The notes under the pieces are model-generated. The model saw nothing but the letters and a program-made list of their open reading frames with translations, searched no databases and was not told where the DNA came from. A program made the translations under genes and the position numbers. Shown here one piece after another: positions 8,262 through 11,939 of a DNA stretch of 11,939 bases. Within the stretch, counting starts at the first letter, position 1. Each line of letters starts with the position of its first letter. This DNA comes from JAYVIQ01 sp043770215 (lineage in GTDB: Bacteria > Bacteroidota > Bacteroidia > Cytophagales > JAAEPT01). Location of the stretch: contig JAYVIQ010000138.1 of assembly GCA_043770215.1 (NCBI GenBank), forward strand, positions 1-11,939. The letters are read 5' to 3'.

Positions 8262-8876
8262 ATGAACTCTTTTAAAAAAATATACTTACTACTACCCATT
8301 GCTTCTTTTTTACTTTCTTGTTCTGAAAAAGAACCTGTAGGGTTTACTGGCCCTTTTGAAGTGGTAAACGGAGATACAATACGTTTTACAATTCCAAAGT
8401 ACGAACTCTATAATCAAGACTCTGTGCTTACAACCAATAAAGACCTTAAAGGAAAAATACATGTAATGGCCTTCTTCTTTACTTCTTGCCCTGGTACTTG
8501 TCCCGTAATCACTGGAAATTTGTTGGCTGTGCACCAAAAATTTAAAGACAATGAAAATGTACATATTGTTTCTGTTTCTATAGATCCTAACAATGATACT
8601 TTTGCTAGATTAAAAGAGTATGCAAAGGGATATGGAATAGATACTAAATCTTGGTCTTTTTTAAGGGGCGAGGAAGCCTACACACATGATTTTATGGAGC
8701 AACGCTTATACCAATCTGTAGTAAAAGATAAAAATGTACCTGGTGGATTTGACCACAGCTCTAATGTTTTGCTAGTAGATAAAGAAGGTAGATTGCGTAG
8801 TTTTTACGAAGGTACGGATAAAACCCAAATAGATGTTTTAATAAAAGATGTTTCCTCTTTACTAGAAAATGAATAA
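8262..8876 (+). CDS. SCO1/SenC family copper-handling lipoprotein
   Basis: SCO proteins are membrane-tethered thioredoxin-fold proteins that bind copper and help assemble the CuA site of cytochrome oxidase or related copper enzymes. From the ATG at 8262 the product has 204 residues. It has a lipoprotein signal (about 1-19) with lipobox LLSC and lipidated Cys20. The thioredoxin-like domain carries the copper-binding CPGTC (Cys76, Cys80) and the distal histidine in FDHSS (His165), so all three ligands are present. The frame is open back to a TTG at 8229, but the ATG gives a proper signal peptide and lies downstream of the promoter box. It is the first gene of the plus-strand operon, 5 nt before the cytochrome c gene. 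A periplasm-facing inner-membrane location is most likely. Confidence 0.92.
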   Translation: MNSFKKIYLLLPIASFLLSCSEKEPVGFTGPFEVVNGDTIRFTIPKYELYNQDSVLTTNKDLKGKIHVMAFFFTSCPGTCPVITGNLLAVHQKFKDNENVHIVSVSIDPNNDTFARLKEYAKGYGIDTKSWSFLRGEEAYTHDFMEQRLYQSVVKDKNVPGGFDHSSNVLLVDKEGRLRSFYEGTDKTQIDVLIKDVSSLLENE

Positions 8877-8881
8877 ACTTT

Positions 8882-9340
8882 ATGCCTAATTATTTTATTC
8901 TTTTAACTTTTGCTTGCATGATTTCTTGTACAACAGAAGTTAAAAAAACCAAAAAAATAGTTGATTCTCTTCAAGAAAATAAAACTTCTAACTTAGAAAA
9001 TAAAATAGAAGGATTTGTAGAGGGTAAACTATTGTATGATTCAAAATGCAGTTCTTGTCATCAAAAAAACGGAGCACCTGAGGTAAATATTTATCCCCCA
9101 TTAAAAGGATCTGACTTTTTGGTAAATAATCAAGATAAAATTGCGTGTATTATTAGAAATGGCCTTGAAGAACCATTGATTGTAAATGGTAAAAAGTACG
9201 GCATTCAAATGCCTGGCTTCTCAGCACTTACTGCTCAAGAAATTTCACAGATCATAGTTTACATCAACAATGCTTGGGGCAATAATTACGGAATCTCTAC
9301 GGTGGATAAGGTTAAAAAAGAATTAGAGGGTTGCCAATAA
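8882..9340 (+). CDS. Monohaem class I cytochrome c lipoprotein
   Basis: This 152-residue protein has a lipoprotein signal ending in the lipobox MISC (lipidated Cys16), a charged linker (about 17-45) and one cytochrome c domain. The haem motif is CSSCH (56-60) and the likely axial methionine is Met110 in QMPGFS, followed by the closing helix of the fold (about 117-132). Such proteins shuttle electrons on the periplasmic side of the membrane. Two more cysteines (Cys89 and Cys151) could form a disulfide. It follows the SCO gene by 5 nt and precedes tatD by 2 nt. The pairing suggests both serve the same copper-containing oxidase or reductase, but that enzyme is not in the window. Confidence 0.92.
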   Translation: MPNYFILLTFACMISCTTEVKKTKKIVDSLQENKTSNLENKIEGFVEGKLLYDSKCSSCHQKNGAPEVNIYPPLKGSDFLVNNQDKIACIIRNGLEEPLIVNGKKYGIQMPGFSALTAQEISQIIVYINNAWGNNYGISTVDKVKKELEGCQ

Positions 9341-9342
9341 AA

Positions 9343-9969
9343 ATGAAGTATTTTGATGTTCATACCCATCTGCCAAAAAAAAATGCCCTATTAAATTGTT
9401 TTCCGAACAAAGAAATGCCAGTCCAAAATTTCTCTGTAGGCATTCATCCCTGGTATTTGTATAACCTAACCATACAAAAACAGCAATTAGTACACAAGGT
9501 ACTTGATAAAAACTGTCTAGCAATAGGTGAATGCGGATTGGATAGAGCATGCCACTCCCCCATAGATATTCAAATAAGTGTTTTTGATTTTCAATTGCAT
9601 TTGGCTAAAACCTTGCAAAAACCTTTGATTATACATTGTGTAAAAGCATTTGATTTACTTATTCCAAAAATAAAAACAATCTCTGTGCCTGTTATCATTC
9701 ACGGATTCAATCAATCAGAACAAATAATGAAACAGTTGCTAGAGATAGAGCATGTGTTTTTATCTTTTGGGAAATCTTTGTTGCATAAATCTTCAAATGC
9801 TCAAAATGCTTTACTAAAAACACCAATACATAGATTTTTTCTAGAAACAGATAACCAAGAATTAATTTCTATAGACAATGTGTATTCCAAAGCTAGCGAA
9901 TTGCTACATTTGAACATAGAAACGCTATGCGGTGAAATAGAAAAAAATAAAGCTAAAATATTAAACTAA
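9343..9969 (+). CDS. TatD-family metal-dependent hydrolase (short form)
   Basis: TatD proteins are TIM-barrel nucleases or hydrolases of the amidohydrolase superfamily that use two metal ions. From the ATG at 9343 the protein has 208 residues, about 50 shorter than E. coli TatD. The metal ligands are still there: HTH (His7, His9), GECGLD (Glu63), IHC (His98), IHGF (His120) and ETDN (Asp170). The shorter length therefore reflects trimmed loops, not truncation. Short members like this are, as far as I recall, common in Bacteroidota. The frame opens at a TTG at 9331 inside the cytochrome gene, but the ATG 2 nt after that gene's stop gives a normal N-terminus (MKYFDVHTH). It overlaps tcdA by 1 nt (TAATG). 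Confidence 0.88.
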   Translation: MKYFDVHTHLPKKNALLNCFPNKEMPVQNFSVGIHPWYLYNLTIQKQQLVHKVLDKNCLAIGECGLDRACHSPIDIQISVFDFQLHLAKTLQKPLIIHCVKAFDLLIPKIKTISVPVIIHGFNQSEQIMKQLLEIEHVFLSFGKSLLHKSSNAQNALLKTPIHRFFLETDNQELISIDNVYSKASELLHLNIETLCGEIEKNKAKILN

Positions 9970-10703
9970 TGGATATCAGTTGGTTATCTAGAACATCTTT
10001 ACTTTTGGGTGATGAAAAATTGCAAGAATTGACTCAGAAACACGTGTTAATTGTTGGTTTGGGTGGTATTGGCTCTTTTGCAGCGGAAGCTATTGCTAGA
10101 GCGGGAATTGGAAATATTACACTTGTTGATGGAGATTTTGTAGAATTAAGCAATAAAAACAGACAATTGGTTGCCCTGGATTCTACACTAGGAATACAAA
10201 AGGCAGTAGTTATGGAGGCCAGAATAAAAGATATAAATCCGGAAGTAAAAGTAAATAGCATTACACATTTTTTGATGCCTGAGGATATGAAAACACTTTT
10301 ACTTAGTCAAAAATTTGATTATGTAATAGAATGTATAGATTCTATAACACCAAAAGTTGAGCTTTTAAAACTGTGCCGTAAAAACAAAATAAAGGTAGTT
10401 TGTTCAGGTGGCGCTGGTGGCAAAACAGACCCTACTATGGTACGTATAAAAGACATCAAAAAAGTAGTTAATGATAGATTGATACATTATACCCGCAAAC
10501 GACTAAGAAAAGTAGAAGTACATAAAGGCATAAAAGTGGTTTTTTCTGAAGAACAAGTAGACAGGAGTTCTTTGATTTTAACAGATGGTAGCAATTACAA
10601 AAAAAGTGCCTACGGAACTATGAGTTACTTACCCGCCGTTTTTGGACTTACCGCAGCTTCTGTTGTAATCAGAGAATTGTGCGGGATAAAAGTGACAAAA
10701 TAG
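9969..10703 (+). CDS. tcdA: tRNA threonylcarbamoyladenosine dehydratase TcdA
   Basis: TcdA is a ThiF/MoeB-type (E1-like) enzyme that uses ATP to cyclise t6A to ct6A at position 37 of ANN-decoding tRNAs. It has 244 residues, slightly shorter than the E. coli protein of about 268. Visible marks are the nucleotide-binding loop GLGGIGS (30-36), VDGD (53-56), the SNKNRQ segment (61-66) with the conserved arginine, ECIDSI (121-126) and SGGAGGKTDPT (146-156). The C-terminal helix shows YLPAVFGLTAA (220-230). Its start codon overlaps the tatD stop, so the two are translationally coupled. It is the last gene of the operon, and the degenerate region begins just behind it. Confidence 0.93.
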   Translation: MDISWLSRTSLLLGDEKLQELTQKHVLIVGLGGIGSFAAEAIARAGIGNITLVDGDFVELSNKNRQLVALDSTLGIQKAVVMEARIKDINPEVKVNSITHFLMPEDMKTLLLSQKFDYVIECIDSITPKVELLKLCRKNKIKVVCSGGAGGKTDPTMVRIKDIKKVVNDRLIHYTRKRLRKVEVHKGIKVVFSEEQVDRSSLILTDGSNYKKSAYGTMSYLPAVFGLTAASVVIRELCGIKVTK

Positions 10704-10712
10704 TCTGTATTG

Positions 10713-10743
10713 AATGATAAGCGTAATCTTATGGAATCATTTT
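10713..10743 (+). terminator. Possible weak terminator after tcdA
   Basis: AATGATAAG (10713-10721) can pair with CTTAT (10728-10732) plus CATT (10738-10741), with a 5-nt bulge, followed by a short T run. It starts 10 nt after the tcdA stop. The stem is AT-rich and interrupted, so its strength is doubtful. Confidence 0.3.
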
Positions 10744-11345
10744 GCTAAAGGAAATATTCATAGACTTATTGTGAAATTACACAAACGACTTATGTTTGAT
10801 TAATGACTTATGGACTGCAATTGAACAAAATTATTCTAAAATAAAAGACATTATCATAATCTTTCACATCTTGAAAATTTACTTAAACAACTTATTGAAG
10901 TAAAAGACGAAATTGAAAATTGGGAATCAGTTTTATTTACTATGCTCTACCACGACATAGTTTATAGTGCTAATAAGTCTGATAACGAAGAGAAAAGTGC
11001 TGAATTTGCTGCAAAAAGAATGAAAGAAATTAATTTATCAGATGACATTTTTGAAAACTGTAAATCACAAATTTTAGCAACTAAAAATCATCTTAGTAAT
11101 TCAAATTCTGATACAAATTATTTCATAGATGCAGACCTATCAATCTTTGGACAGAAAGAAGAAGTTTACAAAGAATATAAGGAAATGTTCGTTTAGAATA
11201 TTTATACTATCCAAGTAGTGTATACAACAGAGGACGAATTCAAATTCTAAAACACTTTCTTAATCAAGACAATATTTTCAAAACAGTATATTTTAGAAAT
11301 AAATTTGAAAAACAAACAAGACAAAATATTTATAAAGAGGTTGGA
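10742..11345 (+). pseudogene. Broken HD-superfamily phosphohydrolase gene (COG4339-like)
   Basis: Read with corrections, this segment gives a nearly full-length protein of the predicted metal-dependent HD phosphohydrolase family. It begins LLKEIFIDLL at 10742 (a TTG where an ATG may once have been). A TGA at 10772 interrupts it. It continues as LINDLWTAIEQNYSK, then a -1 shift in the A-run near 10843-10846 leads to RHYHNLSHLENLL. The longest intact piece (10942-11196) holds the HD pair in LYHDIVY, then DNEEKSAEFAA and DADLSIFG. A second -1 shift near 11182-11187 restores RLEYLYYPSSVYNRGRIQIL and the C-terminal KFEKQTRQNIYKE. All family motifs remain legible, so decay is recent. Sequencing error could explain the A-run shifts but less easily the TGA. 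Confidence 0.82.
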
Positions 11346-11680
11346 AAATTAATTTTAGTAAAAGATTCCTGCTATTTGACTCATTCGCAACAATGGAATT
11401 TTAGCATTGAAGAAGATGGTGATTATAGCGATTTTTTATATTTTGGGTCTGAATTGTTAGACCAAACCTTAAATGTAGAAAGATTAAAATTTTACCCAGT
11501 TTTTTTTTGATAGTGGTTATTATAGATTTTTTTTAAAAAAATGTTAAGCTTCATTTAGAATGGGAAGGAATGTTAGGGGTTAATCTAAGAACTGAGCCAA
11601 ATCCATCTGATAGCGACATTTTAGTTGCTAAAGGAGTATTTGAATTAATAAAAGCTGTGAGAAATAAAAATTACGTCTAA
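11346..11680 (+). pseudogene. Second broken reading frame, unknown family
   Basis: Directly after the HD-family C-terminus, the same frame continues without a stop as LILVKDSCYLTHSQQWNFSI and on to RLKFYPVFF, ending at TGA 11508-11510. Removing one T from the 9-T run (11500-11508) continues it as DSGYYRFF. Removing one A or T from the run 11527-11541 continues it as KNVKLHLEWEGMLGVNLRTE and on to the TAA at 11678-11680. The composition (aromatic and acidic residues, a WEGMLG turn) looks like a real globular protein of about 110 residues or more. I do not recognise the family. No start codon of its own is visible, so it may be a remnant fused in frame to the HD pseudogene. The exact boundary is a guess. 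Confidence 0.5.
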
Positions 11681-11751
11681 AAAGGGGTTTTACAAAAATG
11701 GGACTTTATGACTAGACTAGGCTTTTTTACTATTTACTATCTTTATACTAA

Positions 11752-11806
11752 TTTTGAACTTTAAGGGTTTCTAAACTCCGCATTCGCAAAGCACAAAAAC
11801 GTTAGA
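11752..11806 (-). repeat. Possible Bacteroidota extragenic repeat downstream of an accessory gene
   Basis: On the minus strand, 6 nt after the stop codon of the partial gene at 11812, the sequence begins CTAACGTTTTTGTGCTTTG and continues through a GCGAATGCGGAG block and GTTTAGAAACC. I recall CTAACG...GCGG...TTTAGAAACC segments of this style following accessory genes in other Bacteroidota, but could not check it. Only one copy lies in the window. No stable hairpin is obvious. Confidence 0.3.
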
Positions 11807-11811
11807 TTGTA

Positions 11812-11939
11812 TTATTCATCCATTTTAGTAATTCTTCTTAAAGCAAAATTCTTTGGATTTTTGGTATAAATAGCTTTTTCTATTCTGTATTTATGGTGTT
11901 GAAAGGAATATCTATCATTCATGTTATAGAAACCTACCA
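11812..11939 (-). CDS. C-terminal part of an unrecognised protein (runs off the window)
   Basis: The minus strand is open from the window edge to TAA at 11812-11814, giving 41 complete codons with biased, coding-like composition. The segment includes NDRYSFQHHKYRIEK and ends ALRRITKMDE. It is basic and rich in aromatic and histidine residues. An ATG at 11920-11922 could start a 36-residue peptide, but the frame stays open upstream, so a longer gene cut by the edge is more likely. I do not recognise the family. It converges on the degenerate plus-strand genes. Confidence 0.5.
   Translation of the reverse strand, partial: VGFYNMNDRYSFQHHKYRIEKAIYTKNPKNFALRRITKMDE

Noticed and set aside
9331..9342. 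TatD start at a TTG inside the cytochrome gene
   Set aside because: The ATG at 9343 lies 2 nt after the cytochrome stop and yields the normal TatD N-terminus with the HTH metal site at residues 7-9.
10837..11196. Programmed frameshifting in the HD gene
   Set aside because: The A-runs are slippery, but a separate in-frame TGA at 10772 and a second shift at 11182-11187 make decay a simpler explanation. No stimulatory structure is evident.
11690..11811. Integron attC site
   Set aside because: A GTTRRRY-like end exists at 11802-11808, but I find no matching RYYYAAC partner and no clear paired arms in the preceding 120 nt. Kept only as a possible repeat.

Overview
The window is AT-rich. Several traits point to a member of the Bacteroidota, most likely a marine or environmental flavobacterium: tightly packed genes, no strong Shine-Dalgarno sequences, -7 boxes of the TAnnTTTG type before several genes, lipoprotein-type SCO and cytochrome c proteins, and a short TatD-family protein. 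The taxon is inferred from these traits, not from a marker gene.

Layout: positions 1-353 hold no convincing gene, only small inverted repeats. Positions 354-4815 are a four-gene minus-strand run read in the order MBOAT acyltransferase, AlgX/AlgJ-like SGNH protein, purK, purE. Gaps are 6 and 2 nt, then a 4-nt overlap, so this looks like one transcript joining an extracellular polysaccharide O-acetylation module to step 6 of de novo purine synthesis. Positions 4981-5592 (minus) encode a divergent PAP2-like membrane protein. Positions 5804-7087 (minus) encode a membrane NosR/NapH-like polyferredoxin, and 7200-8057 (minus) encode the release-factor methyltransferase PrmC.

A divergent promoter region (8058-8261) separates prmC from a compact plus-strand operon. 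This comprises an SCO lipoprotein (8262-8876), a monohaem cytochrome c lipoprotein (8882-9340), a TatD-family hydrolase (9343-9969) and the tRNA t6A dehydratase TcdA (9969-10703). The first two suggest periplasmic copper or respiratory-chain work; the last two are housekeeping genes probably sharing the transcript.

Right after tcdA the character changes. Positions 10742 to about 11345 are a clearly readable but broken gene for an HD-superfamily phosphohydrolase (COG4339-like), with one nonsense codon and two -1 frameshifts. It runs directly into a second broken reading frame of unknown family (about 11346-11680) with two +1 shifts. Next comes a short non-coding block, then the C-terminal end of an unrecognised minus-strand gene that leaves the window. 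This last 1.2 kb is a decaying accessory segment next to intact core genes.

I found no rRNA, tRNA, CRISPR array or intact insertion sequence. I do not see a clearly new system. The most unusual items are the purEK/O-acetylation transcript, the orphan polyferredoxin with an altered first cysteine motif, and the fused remnants after tcdA.
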